The notes: generated from the letters alone by a model not told the origin. Shown: positions 11,176 to 22,108, numbered from the stretch's first letter. The stretch: 64,000 bases of DNA from Reticulitermes speratus (GCA_021186555.1 JAJKFL010000026.1:6946209-7010208); one strand, 5' to 3'. Made by a program: numbers and translations.

Positions 11176-11232
11176 GAATAACATTACTCTTTATGGGACA
11201 TGCCGCCATGTATTATAGTAAAAACGTAAGCA

Positions 11233-11713
11233 CAGTGGCGGACTGGCCAGGGTGTCAGCTTGCCCGATGGCAAGTGGGCCCCCTTAAACATTAGACAATA
11301 TGTTAAAAATGTTAATGAACTTTTAGTAGCTTGGAAATATAATAGAAGTTCCAATATTATTACTGTATGCAACTAAAATTTACGTTGTATTACCATTTTA
11401 ATAAAACAATTTTAATAAAATCCACCATTTATTTAAAATTAAAAAAAAATAATTTAAAAATTCAATTATGACAATCTGTATTTACATTTAGTATCTACTG
11501 TATACTGCCAGTAATATGTACAATATATGTACACTGTAATTACTAAAAAATATACATTTATTTCGCAAAAATTTTAATTGTACCTTTTTTCCACTTATGT
11601 ATTTTTTGAAAATTTTATTTATTTCTTATAAAAATTAAATTATAGCCTAATAGTTGTGGGTGGGCCCCCTTTGTCTCCTGGCAACCAATATTTTTAGACC
11701 CAGTCCGCCACTG
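11233..11713. mobile_element. hAT-type MITE with perfect 8-bp target duplication
   Basis: The termini are CAGTGGCGGACTGG... and ...CCAGTCCGCCACTG (at least 14-bp inverted repeat with further matches inside, such as GTGGGCCCCC near both ends). The target site CGTAAGCA is present intact at 11225-11232 and 11714-11721. The 481-bp interior is AT-rich and noncoding. Eight-bp duplication plus a CAGTGGCGG terminus is diagnostic of a non-autonomous hAT element. Confidence 0.93.
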
Positions 11714-11784
11714 CGTAAGCATCAGAAGAATGTGCTGCACCCATCTTCGTGGTAGATGACTGGGCAGAGTTGAATATTCTTCTA

Positions 11785-11850
11785 CCCTAAATATGGAGGC
11801 AACAGGTCCCTCCGAAACGCCGGTAAATATCTACCACACTACATCGAGTC
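11785..11850 (+). mobile_element. P2 repeat fragment (Penelope-like)
   Basis: TATGGAGGCAACAGGTCCCT followed by CCGAAACGCCGG matches the degenerate hammerhead-like segment shared by the P2 repeats of this window. Confidence 0.4.
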
Positions 11851-11929
11851 AGATAAAATAAGATCGCGTTCTTCATAGACATCACAGTGAGAAATTTTAA
11901 TTTCGCGAAACAGATATTAATTCAGTCCT

Positions 11930-12785
11930 CCTTGATTAATTCATTCGGCCACACATTAATTCATTAACTGCGAAGAATTTATTAATTTACGCATTCATTC
12001 AGTACACAGCAAATCAGTCGCTCATTAAGTCAGTCATTCAGCAAGCTTTTTATTCATATCCCAGCAAAGCAGTCATTCAGACGACCAGTTATTCCTTAAC
12101 CAGCAAAGGCGGTCATTCAGCCAACCATCCAGCAAGCCACTAATTTTCTTCATTTATTCAGAAAAGCAGTCATTCAGCAAGCCTTTAATTCATAATATAG
12201 AAAAGCAGTCATTCAGCCAACCAGTTATTCCTTAACCAGCAGGACAGTCATTCAGCAAGCCTTTCATTCATAATCAGTCATTCAGTCAACCAGATATTCC
12301 TTAACCAGCAAAGCAGTCCTTCAGCAAGCCTTTCATTCATAATCCAGAAAATCAGTCATTCAGTCAACCAGTTATTCCTTAACCAGCAAGGCAGTAATTC
12401 AGCCAGCCATCCAGCAAGGCCGTTATTTTCTTCATTTATTCAGCAAAGCAGTCATTCAGCAAGCCTTTCATTCATAATCCAGAAAAGCAGTCATTCAGCC
12501 AACCAGTTATTCCTTCACCAGCAGGGCAGTCATTCAGCAAGCCTTTCATTCATAATCAGTCATTCAGTCAACCAGTTATTCCTTAACCAGCAAGGCAGTC
12601 ATTCAGCAAGCCTTTTGTTCATAATCATTCAGCCAACCAGATATTCCTTAACCAGCAAGGCAGTCATTCAGCCAGCCATCCAGCAAGGCCGTTATTTTCT
12701 TCATTTATTCATTCCAACAGATATCCAACTAATATATAAATCATTATTTATTCATTAACTCAACTAACAAGCCAGTTATTCTGCA
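11930..12785. repeat. CATTCA minisatellite with ~270-280-bp higher-order period
   Basis: Short modules (CAGTCATTCAGCAAGCC, TTTCATTCATAATCCAG, CAACCAGTTATTCCTTAACC) recur in mixed order. A marker module ending TTTTCTTCATTTATTC returns near 12130, 12410 and 12680, giving a higher-order period of about 270-280 bp. The edges are diverged. Confidence 0.85.
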
Positions 12786-13103
12786 GTGTCAGGCAACAGA
12801 TCAGTTACTAAACTGTTTCCCTATTCTCATTACTTGTTACTTCCTCGACAGTGTATAGCCAGCAGCCTTCCAACTTACGTAACGCAGCATTCTTGTCTGT
12901 ATCTACTAACCGCTCATAAATACCGATCGCTGCCTTCAGTGCGCCACGTGAAGACGAAAAATTTGATATAAAGAGTCTGTTTATTTGTTCTTAGGTTATT
13001 TGGGGCAACTGAATCGAGGAATATGAGGGAGAAATACATACAGAATTACAGTTTGTAACCATGAAAGAAACGTATTATTTTTAAATATACTTTTTTAAAC
13101 TGT

Positions 13104-13310
13104 ATTATTTAACGACGCTGTCAACTGCAAAGTTTACGCAGCGCCAGTAACATGACTGAACAAGTATGAAGCGATATGAAGTGATAATGACACGGGAAAT
13201 CTGACGTACTTGAGATTAACCTTTCCCAGTGCCACTTTTTACACAAAAACGACTTGGGATTGAACTCAGGCCTTTGCGGTGACACACCGGCGACTAACCG
13301 CCTGATATAT
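13104..13310 (-). mobile_element. SINE-D2 diverged copy
   Basis: The minus strand carries the D head (CGGTTAGTCGCCGGTGTG, then a degenerate B box), CCCAGTGCCACTTT in reverse, and the D2 tail ending in GCGTCGTTAAATAA. It has the full module order but many substitutions. Confidence 0.6.
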
Positions 13311-13324
13311 ACAGAAAGGCCCCC

Positions 13325-13560
13325 ATGACGGAAAGATACTTCGTAGGAGACCTAGTCATGGAGTAGATGATATTATTAAAACGGATTTTTAAGCGAGAAG
13401 ATTTGTGGATTTTACTGGATTAATCAGGACCTGTGTGGGAATCAGTGACGGTCTCTGGTAAACATTACAACAAACCTTCAGGTTAAGTAAAATTCCTTAA
13501 TCAGCTGAGCGACTTTTAGCTTTCCAAGAACTGTTCTGCTCCAGTATGTTAGCAATGTGA
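13325..13560 (+). mobile_element. LINE-E old 3' fragment
   Basis: GGAGACCTAGTCATGGA, GATATTATTAAAACGGAT, GGACCTGTG and GACTTTTAGCTTTCCAAGAA align with the [16 protein letters not shown] to 3' UTR part of LINE-E, heavily mutated. Confidence 0.5.
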
Positions 13561-14150
13561 ACCAAAGGGTCGATGAGGCAAAGAACTGAAAAAAAAGAGC
13601 ACTTACAAATCGCTACATTTTGTGAAGCTATTGCCATTCAAATGACTGCTGCTACTTCAGTCCTGTAACGCTGTCATTGCTGATAAGTTCAATGGTAGAG
13701 CTGTGCAGTACGCGATACATATGCATTAGCCCTGCACATAGAAGTGTTTGTGTTTGGAATCCTGGCACATAACACGGTGCTGTAACAAGAACATAACACT
13801 GAGTCCAATGCGCGAGAGGCTTCACAAGCCCACTCCTACATCCATATGGAAGAAATGCAGCATCTCGGGGTAACCTTTGATGTCTCAATCGAAAAACAGC
13901 GAACTGGTAGCAGTGAAACGTGTACACAGGCTACAAAGTTTTGTTTATAATGCGGAATATACTGGACACCCTGGAAGCAATATCAGGGGGAAAAAAGTAC
14001 ATTATAATTTTATGGGTGTTTTTGTAAGGTGTGGATGTTTTCGTAAGGTGTGTACGGTGTTCTAATGTGTGTACTTGTATTTACTGTATGTATTTTGTTT
14101 TGTAATTGTGTATAGTTTGTTTTGTATTGTTATTTTTATGTATATTATAT
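13561..14150. other. Probable LINE 3' region upstream of the 49-bp array
   Basis: GT-rich sequence (GTAAGGTGTGGATG, TGTATTTTGTTTTGTAATTG) leads without a boundary into the first array unit. It is probably 3' UTR of the same LINE. No coding motif was recognised. Confidence 0.35.
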
Positions 14151-14152
14151 GT

Positions 14153-15618
14153 CCATTTGTATTGTGTGTACTAGTGTAAGGACTACTGCCACCGGGTGAA
14201 AACATTTGTATTGTGTGTACTAGTGTAAGGACTACTGCCACCGGGTGAAAACATTTGTATTGTGTGTACTAGTGTAAGGACTACTGCCACCGGGTGAAAA
14301 CATTTGTATTGTGTGTACTAGTGTAAGGACTACTGCCACCGGGTGAAAACATTTGTATTGTATGTACTAGTGTAAGGACTACTGCCACCGGGTGAAAACA
14401 TTTGTATTGTGTGTACTGTGTAAGGACTACTGCCACCGGGTGAAAACATTTGTATTGTGTGTACTAGTGTAAGGACTACTGCCACCGGGTGAAAACATTT
14501 GTATTGTGTGTACTAGTGTAAGGACTACTGCCACCGGGTAAAAACATTTGTATTGTGTGTACTAGTGTAAGGACTACTGCCACCGGGTGAAAACATTTGT
14601 ATTGTGTGTACTGTGTAAGGACTACTGCCACCGGGTGAAAACATTTGTATTGTGTGTACTAGTGTAAGGACTACTGCCACCGGGTAAAAACATTTGTATT
14701 GTGTGTACTAGTGTAAGGACTACTGCCACCGGGTAAAACATTTGTATTGTGTGTACTAGTGTAAGGACTACTGCCACCGGGTGAAAACATTTGTATTGTG
14801 TGTACTAGTGTAAGGACTACTGCCACCGGGTGAAAACATTTGTATTGTGTGTACTGTGTAAGGACTACTGCCACCGGGTGAAAACATTTGTATTGTGTGT
14901 ACTAGTGTAAGGACTACTGCCACCGGGTGAAAACATTTGTATTGTGTGTACTAGTGTAAGGACTACTGCCACCGGGTGAAAACATTTGTATTGTGTGTAC
15001 TGTGTAAGGACTACTGCCACCGGGTGAAAACATTTGTATTGTGTGTACTAGTGTAAGGACTACTGCCACCGGGTGAAAACATTTGTATTGTGTGTACTAG
15101 TGTAAGGACTACTGCCACCGGGTAAAAACATTTGTATTGTGTGTACTAGTGTAAGGACTACTGCCACCGGGTGAAAACATTTGTATTGTGTGTACTGTGT
15201 AAGGACTACTGCCACCGGGTGAAAACATTTGTATTGTGTGTACTAGTGTAAGGACTACTGCCACCGGGTAAAAACATTTGTATTGTGTGTACTAGTGTAA
15301 GGACTACTGCCACCGGGTAAAACATTTGTATTGTGTGTACTAGTGTAAGGACTACTGCCACCGGGTGAAAACATTTGTATTGTGTGTACTAGTGTAAGGA
15401 CTACTGCCACCGGGTGAAAACATTTGTATTGTGTGTACTAGTGTAAGGACTACTGCCACCGGGTGAAAACATTTGTATTGTGTGTACTAGTGTAAGGACT
15501 ACTGCCACCGGGTGAAAACATTTGTATTGTGTGTACTAGTGTAAGGACTACTGCCACCGGGTGAAAACATTTGTATTGTGTGTACTAGTGTAAGGACTAC
15601 TGCCACCGGGTGAAAACC
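14153..15618. repeat. 49-bp tandem array (~30 copies) in a LINE-like 3' end
   Basis: The unit starts CATTTGTATTGTGTGTACTA and continues GTGTAAGGACTACTGCCACC, GGGTGAAAA. Variants include units lacking one base in the ACTAGTG part and units with GGGTAAAA. Only the final unit ends GGGTGAAAACCC, a perfect GGGT/ACCC hairpin with a GAAA loop. It is followed by CAATTGCAGTAAATAATAAT, the form expected of a non-LTR retrotransposon 3' end. The inner units have lost the ACCC half. Confidence 0.9.
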
Positions 15619-15627
15619 CAATTGCAG

Positions 15628-15653
15628 TAAATAATAATAATAATAATAATAAT
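15628..15653 (+). repeat. (AAT)n tail
   Basis: About eight AAT units directly follow the hairpin-ended last array copy. They are consistent with a LINE 3' tail and mark the end of the element. Confidence 0.8.
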
Positions 15654-16238
15654 TTACATTGGATTTTTATGTTTTCATATTAAGTTTATAAAATTGTCAT
15701 ATAAGGTACATATAGTGTTAGTACATTTAAGCCCCCAAACTGCCGAATGGATTCTTATTAAATTTTATATTCCGGGCCCGTGTTAAAAAAAAATTTAATT
15801 TTAATGTCTATACTATGGAAGTTCTGGACGTAAGCCACAAAGTGCCTCCGTGACACAGCAAATAATACAAGAACAGATTTTATTAAAACATACATATGCA
15901 ACGTTGTTTTCAACGAAATCATAGCCCCTATTGGGCCATCTGTCCCAGCGGAATACTAGAGTATCGAAGTCCTTAGGAACGAAATCCATTATAAATTAAT
16001 GAAGCGAAATTTTCACCCCCGCGGCAACCTCATTTTCTCTCCAAACCCACTGCCCGGCATTTCTACTGCATAATTATAACAACTGCTTCATATGAAACAT
16101 AAACTCAACTATCAGTTTTATGCACGGCATTCTGTACCATTATGCCTTGTTTTCACAATCCGTATCTCCAATTAAAGCATGCAATTTTAAGAACTTACCA
16201 ATTTAGTGGAAATTTAAAGAAATCATAAGGAAACCAGA
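15654..16238. other. No gene recognised
   Basis: No coding or element signature could be supported. Confidence 0.5.
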
Positions 16239-16413
16239 GGCCGGGATAGCGTAGTCTGTAAAGGACCTCGCTACAGACTGGAAAGTTCGGAGCTCGAAAT
16301 CCGGTGGGGCCAAAAGATTTTATCTTCTTGGAGAAGAGAAAAACCTGCCGGGATTCTATCCCCGTACCGTCTAGCCCACAGATAGTCGCTATACCGACTG
16401 AGCTGTCCCGGCT
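16239..16413. repeat. Foldback of two SINE-B tRNA-like heads
   Basis: A plus-strand SINE-B head (GGCCGGGATAGCGTAG to about 16325) meets a minus-strand head (from about 16328 to GACTGAGCTGTCCCGGCTAC). The junction is TTCTTGGAGAA. Each half carries A-box- and B-box-like segments, but neither has a body or tail. The two arms are diverged, so this is an old head-to-head arrangement. Confidence 0.75.
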
Positions 16414-16698
16414 ACATGTCAGATATTTTTCTAACCGTCATTAGGCGACGTTCTACGCAAAACAGTGAATTGCAAAGCATTAATCTGATTTATAAACTAT
16501 CATAGTACTCAGGACTTTCAAACACTGTCACTAAGATGGACACAATTTTGACATGACTATATCACAGTTAAATGTTTACATTTTGCAATTAGCGTCACGT
16601 GCATCACAAATTCACTTAGGGCTTGGGTGTGGTGGTGCTTTTGTAAACGCAGAGGCTTTCAACACGCACGTGTGAAGTTCTTTTCTGTTCTAAAGGTC

Positions 16699-16800
16699 AG
16701 GATTCAAGTCTTCTGGGATGAGACGCTCCGTGTCGCCGTGTGTGACGTTCCCGACGTTTGGAACGACCGTAGTGTCTTCTTCTGACACAGACACACATCC
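16699..16800 (-). mobile_element. P2 repeat fragment (Penelope-like)
   Basis: It carries AAGTCTTCTGGGATG, GACGTTCCCGACGTTTGG and related words found in the other P2 copies (the CACATCCCAGAAGACTT / CGAAACGTCGG pair), in reverse orientation. Confidence 0.4.
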
Positions 16801-16980
16801 CGGAAGACCTGAACCCTCAGTCACGCCGCCGACAGAACCCCAACATCTCGCATTCTACGAAGTTGCACATTGTTACAATGTTGTCGCTTCGTCACTGTCA
16901 TAATTTCCGTGTGCATTTGTTTTGTGCCAGTGCTTTGAGGGTGGTAACTGCTATCCGAAACAAGGTGTAGTAAACTTACT

Positions 16981-17163
16981 AAGTCAAACCTGTCTTAAAC
17001 GGAACCTGGGTAGAACGGAAACCTGTCTTCAGCAGAAAACCTTTACAGTCCCGACGATCTGGAGTTCGGAGGACCCAAAATTCAAACCCCTGTAATAAAC
17101 GGAACCTGCCAGTAACGGAAAAAATTCGGTCATTTCCGTTTCCGTTATAGGCAGGTTTCACTG
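16981..17163. mobile_element. Tigger/pogo-like MITE
   Basis: The left end AAGTCAAACCTGTCTTAAACGG and the complement of the right end CAGTGAAACCTGCCTATAACGG form a ~24-bp inverted repeat. CAGT.AAACCT is the usual start of Tigger-type termini. The 183-bp interior is noncoding with further ACGGAA repeats. The flanking TA pair is not clear. Confidence 0.6.
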
Positions 17164-17284
17164 TTTTGTTGCATACTTCATTTGACTGTGTTTTTCTATT
17201 CCTGCTTCTAACCTAAGAACAGTTAAACAGATTTTACTCCACCTTAAAAAAAGTATCAGCTACGTGCGACTGAAATCTCCTTAA

Positions 17285-17576
17285 AGTAATGGTGTCTCTG
17301 TGCACGCCAATAAGGAATAAGGGGAAGTGAAGATACAGCTCCATTCATTCTTTAACTCGGCACTACATGGGGTGAGCGGACAGCTTCATGTTGGGGTCAC
17401 TTCACTCCCCAGGAAATTTCCTCGGTACCCATTGAATAGGAGGCTGGTGGGCTCCACAGCCCGTCTTGACACTTTAAATAAGCTATACCTCTCTTGCCCT
17501 TGCCAGGAATCGAAAAACGACTTCTCCGAGGTCCAGCCCCTAGCCTAGGCAATACACCGACTGAGCTATCTCAACT
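17285..17576 (-). mobile_element. SINE-B related, diverged subfamily
   Basis: In reverse orientation it shows a head ending GAGCTATCTCAACTCA, a B-box-like AGGAATCGAA, GAGGCTGGTGGGCTCC and a TAACTCGGCACTACATGGG block. The order matches SINE-B throughout. Confidence 0.65.
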
Positions 17577-17767
17577 CATACTGAATACATATTAGGTTAT
17601 CTAATTACTCTGCTTGGCTACAGAGTTTGTGTAGGGTGGAGAAACATAAAGATATATAAAAAAAATGTCGATTCGATCAAGATTCGGCCGTGCATAATTT
17701 GAATGATTTTCCTGGGGAATATCTTAATGCACGTTACAATATCTCGGAATGTGATGCAGTGTAGAAG

Positions 17768-17860
17768 TTCCTGAGGACAGATGCAGTTGAGTCAATCGAA
17801 ACTTTGATAACTATCTATAAAACTACACGGCGTCACATCCCAGAAGCCCGTAATCTTAAT
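17768..17860 (+). mobile_element. P2 repeat (Penelope-like)
   Basis: CCTGAGGACAGATGC, ATCGAAACTTTG and then ACACGGCGTCACATCCCAGA follow in the standard P2 order. The first part resembles a hammerhead core (CTGAGGA ... GAAAC). Confidence 0.5.
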
Positions 17861-18244
17861 TATCATTGCTGTGAAAACCTTATATTTCAAAACGTTGGCC
17901 TGGAATCCAGCACAGATTCGAACTGGGTACCGTTCCAGCCCATATACATCTCGCTGTGCTTATCTTAGTATATTGGTAGGGGCAGGATGTGCCCGGTGCC
18001 TTTCTGCTGAATGCAAGAAAAATCTCCGGTTACAAACACTGTACTGCGTTACGCCTGTAAGTACACGTGTAGATTACACGCACAACACACATGTCAAAGA
18101 CGTAGACAGACACGCACGGCGAACTGTGTGCAGACGGTGAACACGTGCTTCCGTCAGAACTTGTCGGACATTAAAATTCTTATATCCCAATGGGTAGCAA
18201 AGGAGGTACCGCACAGTTCACTTAATTTAATAAAATATAAGCAT
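17861..18244. other. No gene recognised
   Basis: Overlapping short frames run across this stretch, but none shows a recognisable domain. No SINE head or terminal repeat was seen. Confidence 0.45.
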
Positions 18245-18830
18245 ACAGCAGTCGGCACAGCGACGCGCTACAGGCCGGGCTAATCAAAGATCGAATCCCG
18301 GTAGAGGCAAAATATTTTCTCTTCCCCACATCCTTCCAGACCGGTCCTGGAGCACACCTAGCCTCCTGTATAATGGATAAAGGTAAAGCAATCTCATTAC
18401 AAGCCTGGCCAGGCCCTGAGGTTTCCAGGAAGTTGAGGCTCCCAGATTTCTAGAAAAATCGGCACATGAAGGTGGTAAGGTTGTCAGCCCTACCCACCGG
18501 CCGCCTTTATCCCCTAGAAAATATTCCTGGTACTCATTTCTGTTAGAGGCTGAGTCGACCCCAGGGCCATAGTGCGACCGAAAGGATTATCTCGAATAGA
18601 ACCCGCGACCTTCCAGCTTGTATCGCAGTGCCTCAACCAAAAGCGCCACCGCGTGCCCCCCGACACCGTAAAATGGGTACCGATCATATTTCTCGGTGGT
18701 AAATCGGCTGGGGTGTGGCGTTTTCCACCCACCTCCAACTAGCGCCTAGGCTAAGAATGAGTGGAGGTACACCTCTAATTCCCCTCTGTGCCAGCATGGC
18801 TTGTTATAGGGGAGAAAATTACCTTACTTA
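18245..18830 (+). mobile_element. SINE-B interrupted by SINE-A
   Basis: The SINE-B head and first half (to 18376) and second half (from 18667: ATGGGTACCGATCATATTTC to TTACCTTACTT) are one element separated by a 290-bp minus-strand SINE-A. The first few bases of the head are missing. Confidence 0.85.
18377..18666 (-). mobile_element. SINE-A nested in SINE-B
   Basis: A complete minus-strand SINE-A (tail GTAAAGCAATCTCATTACAA at the left, head CTCAACCAAAAGCGCCACCG at the right). The host sequence TGTATAATGG (18367-18376) recurs as CGTAAAATGG (18667-18676), the expected target duplication. SINE-A is therefore younger than this SINE-B copy. Confidence 0.88.
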
Positions 18831-18889
18831 ATACATGCATTCCTTGTGTGTTGACTTGAAAAATGTAATTTAAGACTTAAAAGCATAAT

Positions 18890-18891
<2 letters not shown>

Positions 18892-18923
<32 letters not shown>
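18892..18923. repeat. (AT)n microsatellite
   Basis: About 15 uninterrupted TA dinucleotides. Confidence 0.95.
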
Positions 18924-18927
<4 letters not shown>

Positions 18928-19593
18928 TTATGCAGATTACTTATGTACTCCAGAGGATTAAGAATGAAATGTATTATTTGTGTGTTTTATAGTAAAACGT
19001 ATTTCGTTCCCACGTCACACAGTAATTTCACTAATTGGACACCCATGCATTCTAACTTCTCGCTTCTAATGCTAACAAATAAGCAGAAAGTTTCCGATTC
19101 CCAGTATGACTCATCAGGAGTTATGAAGTTGTTAAGAGGCGGTTTGAGTTCTTGTAATTACATCTCTGCTGACAGTTACGTATGCTGCAATTTTAAAAAT
19201 CAGAAACGCGTTGCTTCCAGGAATCTCTCTTACAACTACGTTTACATGCACGGCTCTGGTGCTGTTGGACCGGCACATAACGACGTAACTGTTAATATTC
19301 CAGCACAAGTTCCACCCGTTCTCGTTTCACTGCCTACAGTCCGTAAACCACTGACTTCAACGCGCCTTTACTGCACATGAAAAGCCGCTGCTCAGACGTT
19401 AATCGCATTACAGACAAACCTACCGTACTGGTTTAAAGTCAGGTATAATTTTTCTTTACATTTCCTCTAACAGTCACACGCAAAAATAAAGTTTTAAACT
19501 TTAACGACAAAAATACGGACATTTTATGGCATATTTCAAATTTTTTGCCAATATCTGTTTATACCAAAAGACGTAAAATTCAATTTTAGTAAT
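18924..19593. other. Open frame of unknown meaning, otherwise nothing recognised
   Basis: A 145-codon frame (18943-19380, plus) is the longest here that is not repeat-derived. It has no motif, signal peptide or family I recognise and no sign of a promoter. In a window this size one such frame is expected by chance, so it is not called a gene. Confidence 0.4.
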
Positions 19594-19866
19594 AGGTAAA
19601 ACTACACCTTCCCATGAATGCACAGATGGGGAGCAGAGGTATAGTTATACTCTTTCTTTAACCTCGGCGCTGGATGGGAGTGGGTGGTTAACGCCACGCC
19701 CCAGCAACTTTACCTTCGGAAAAAGACCCGGTATCCATTGTAAAGGATTCTGCGTGGACCCCAGGGCCGGATTGGACAGCTGCGGAAAATTTACCCTCAT
19801 CAGAGTTCGATCCCCGGACCGTCCAGCCTGTTGCAAGTCCACATACCGACTACGCTATCCCGATCC
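19594..19866 (-). mobile_element. SINE-B, near full length
   Basis: The minus strand runs from head CGGGATAGCGTAGTCGGTAT through a GATCGAACTC B box to CATCCAGCGCCGAGGTTAAA and CATTCATGGGAAGG. The module order is standard. Confidence 0.85.
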
Positions 19867-21388
19867 ACATTCCATTTTTGCACCAGGTTAGAAATATCTA
19901 ACTCCATACCAGAATCCATCTTGAAAATCTGACAGGATTCACCTATGGCCTATACTCGTATATCCAGCTGCTCCTGTAATTAATTATCATTTACACTGTC
20001 TACATGGCCGCTGGCAGTGATAATTCTCTCTGTAAGCATACAACGTGTTTATGGCTCTGGTCCCCTTTGTGCTCTTGAAAGGCAGGGAACCACAGCATGG
20101 TAACCACTGTAACAGGCAAATTACGTGGAGTTTGGTACATTATGTACACCACTTTGAATGATTAGGAGAGGTAAACGGACACTTATTGGCCTTTTATAAA
20201 ATTATGGCGCCTCGCATCTATTTTCGAACAACATGTAACTTTGAGTTGCCGCTCCCTAAATCTCACGTTCAATAAACGTCCGTCAACCCCCCCACCCCTC
20301 CCCAGCCCATTCACCCAGTGCAGGCCGTTAAAGGGTAAATGGGCTACTTAATAATGGACCTGACTTTGCTTGCAGCCTTCGTGTTAATACTAGGGAAATT
20401 ATTGATATTTGAGGCGTTTCAAGGTTAATTTGAAGTTTCTGAAGACATCTAATTTACAACCGTCGATTATAAATGCTTGCTAACGAAATAGTGATTGTTT
20501 TACGACGTATTATTTCTGTAATAATGCATGTATTCAGGTTTAATGTACGTTTTTTATTGTTTAATATTAATGTAAATATTATCACTAACGTAATTATTTT
20601 TGTTGATAAAATATATTTCTTTTTTACACTAGACATCCCGCTTTGTTGTAAATATTACAAGACAGTCATCAATTACCATCAACACTACTAACGAAATACT
20701 TCAGTTTAACTTCTCAGTTCGCATAACGGGGTGAGACCCATCAAAATCCGTCATAAAAATGTTTATTCCTTCCACGTCTCATCCTCAAGTGCTTCCTTGC
20801 AAGGTCGTGTCTAAACTGTACAAACTTGGGCTAAAATCAAACAACTAGTTTATTACACATTCAATCACAAAGCATTCCCATTTCACGTTTTGAATTAATC
20901 TTGCGTAAGTTTTCAAAATCAACAGGTATTTAAACACGTGACTATGCACGCTACAACCTTCAAGGACATTAAGAAAAATAAACTTCAGTAGTTAAGACAT
21001 ACCGCTGTGGAACTACTTTCACACAGAGACTATATTTACTTATCATAATTTTCACAAATGTAATACTTCATATAAACAGTCTCCAGCAGGGATCAGTTGG
21101 ACAGAATGTCACATGTCTGTTCAGAATTGACAGAGTCCACTCATTTAGTTACGGTCGCAAAATTACATCGTTAATCAACTGAGCTGGAAATCAACATTCC
21201 ACGTGGGTGTTACTTGTATTTGGGGACCGCCTGTCATTACGTTTTATAATGATGTTTCAGTGGATAACGCTACTGCACAGAGTAGCAAATGAAAATCACA
21301 TTGACGAGGAAATACAGAGCAGAAAGGATACTTCAGATGTTACACAGAACTCAGTTCAAAATATTTTACCTTCCTATCTTCTACATCG
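19867..21388. other. No gene recognised
   Basis: Mostly AT-rich. A C-rich run at 20286-20310 is simple sequence. No coding motif or element boundary was recognised. Confidence 0.5.
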
Positions 21389-21612
21389 CCGATCCCGGTG
21401 GCCGCGCGGTCTAAGGCGTGGGTCTGTGGCCGCTCGCTTACTAGGATCGTGGGTTCGAATCCCGCCTAAGGCATGGATGTCTGTCTCTTGTGAGCGTTGT
21501 GTGTTGTCAGGTAGAGGTCTCTGCGACGGGCTGATCACTCGTCCAGAGGAGTCCTACCGAGTTTGGTGTGTCTAAAAAGTGTGATCGTGAAGCGTCGAAA
21601 AATGAGGCGGCC
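21389..21612 (+). mobile_element. SINE-C, 3' truncated
   Basis: A good SINE-C head (CCGATCCCGGTGGCCGCGCG, GGTTCGAATCCCGCC) and body up to AATGAGGCGGCC. The last ~30 bp of the consensus (GGGGGCCTAGG side) are missing, replaced by repeated TTAGAATTAAA words. Confidence 0.87.
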
Positions 21613-21881
21613 TTTTAGAATTAAATTAGAATTTAGAATTAAATTCTACAAAAATAAAATTTTTGCCTATTTTTTTTGCACGGTTATGAATGGTGGTCTT
21701 TCAGTCTAAGCAAATAACATAGTTTTGGGGTCGATGCAAAGAAGGATGTATATGCTGCTACAACAGATAAACCGACACAAGTCTGGGAGATAACCACATA
21801 TCTATTTGCATAATATTTTAGGGTCACCAAATAAACAATACTGAGATAGGAGCGAAATGTAAGGCATACGGGAAAAATTAG

Positions 21882-22108
21882 AAATTTGAGGTTTCCCTTC
21901 TTTTGGGATATGATTCCGCGTCAATGGGTACTCGGTTTCCGACGTTGTGAAACAGAGCAGTGGTCTCATATTCAAGGGGGGACCCGTCTAATATTCTTGG
22001 ACATCTGCCCGTTGAAGATGAGACGACTACCTTGCTGCGAAACGTCGGGAACCGAGTACCCTGTGACGCGGAGTCATATCTTAGCTATACCGCTGCGAAA
22101 ACCTGAAA
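21882..22108. mobile_element. Inverted-repeat element, Penelope-like
   Basis: Arms of about 70 bp (left 21882-21954, right 22034-22108) share TATGATTCCGCGTCAATGGG, GTACTCGGTTTCCGACGTT and the outer AGGTTTTC words. Just before the right arm TTGAAGATGAGACG...GCGAAACGTCGG resembles a degenerate hammerhead core. This is the head-to-head arrangement seen in other Penelope-type copies of the window. Confidence 0.55.

Noticed and set aside
14153-15618. CRISPR-like array
   Set aside because: The repeats are head to tail without unique spacers and lie in an insect-type genome.
18943-19380. 145-codon plus-strand frame as a host gene
   Set aside because: No recognisable domain or exon context; a frame of this length is expected by chance in 64 kb.
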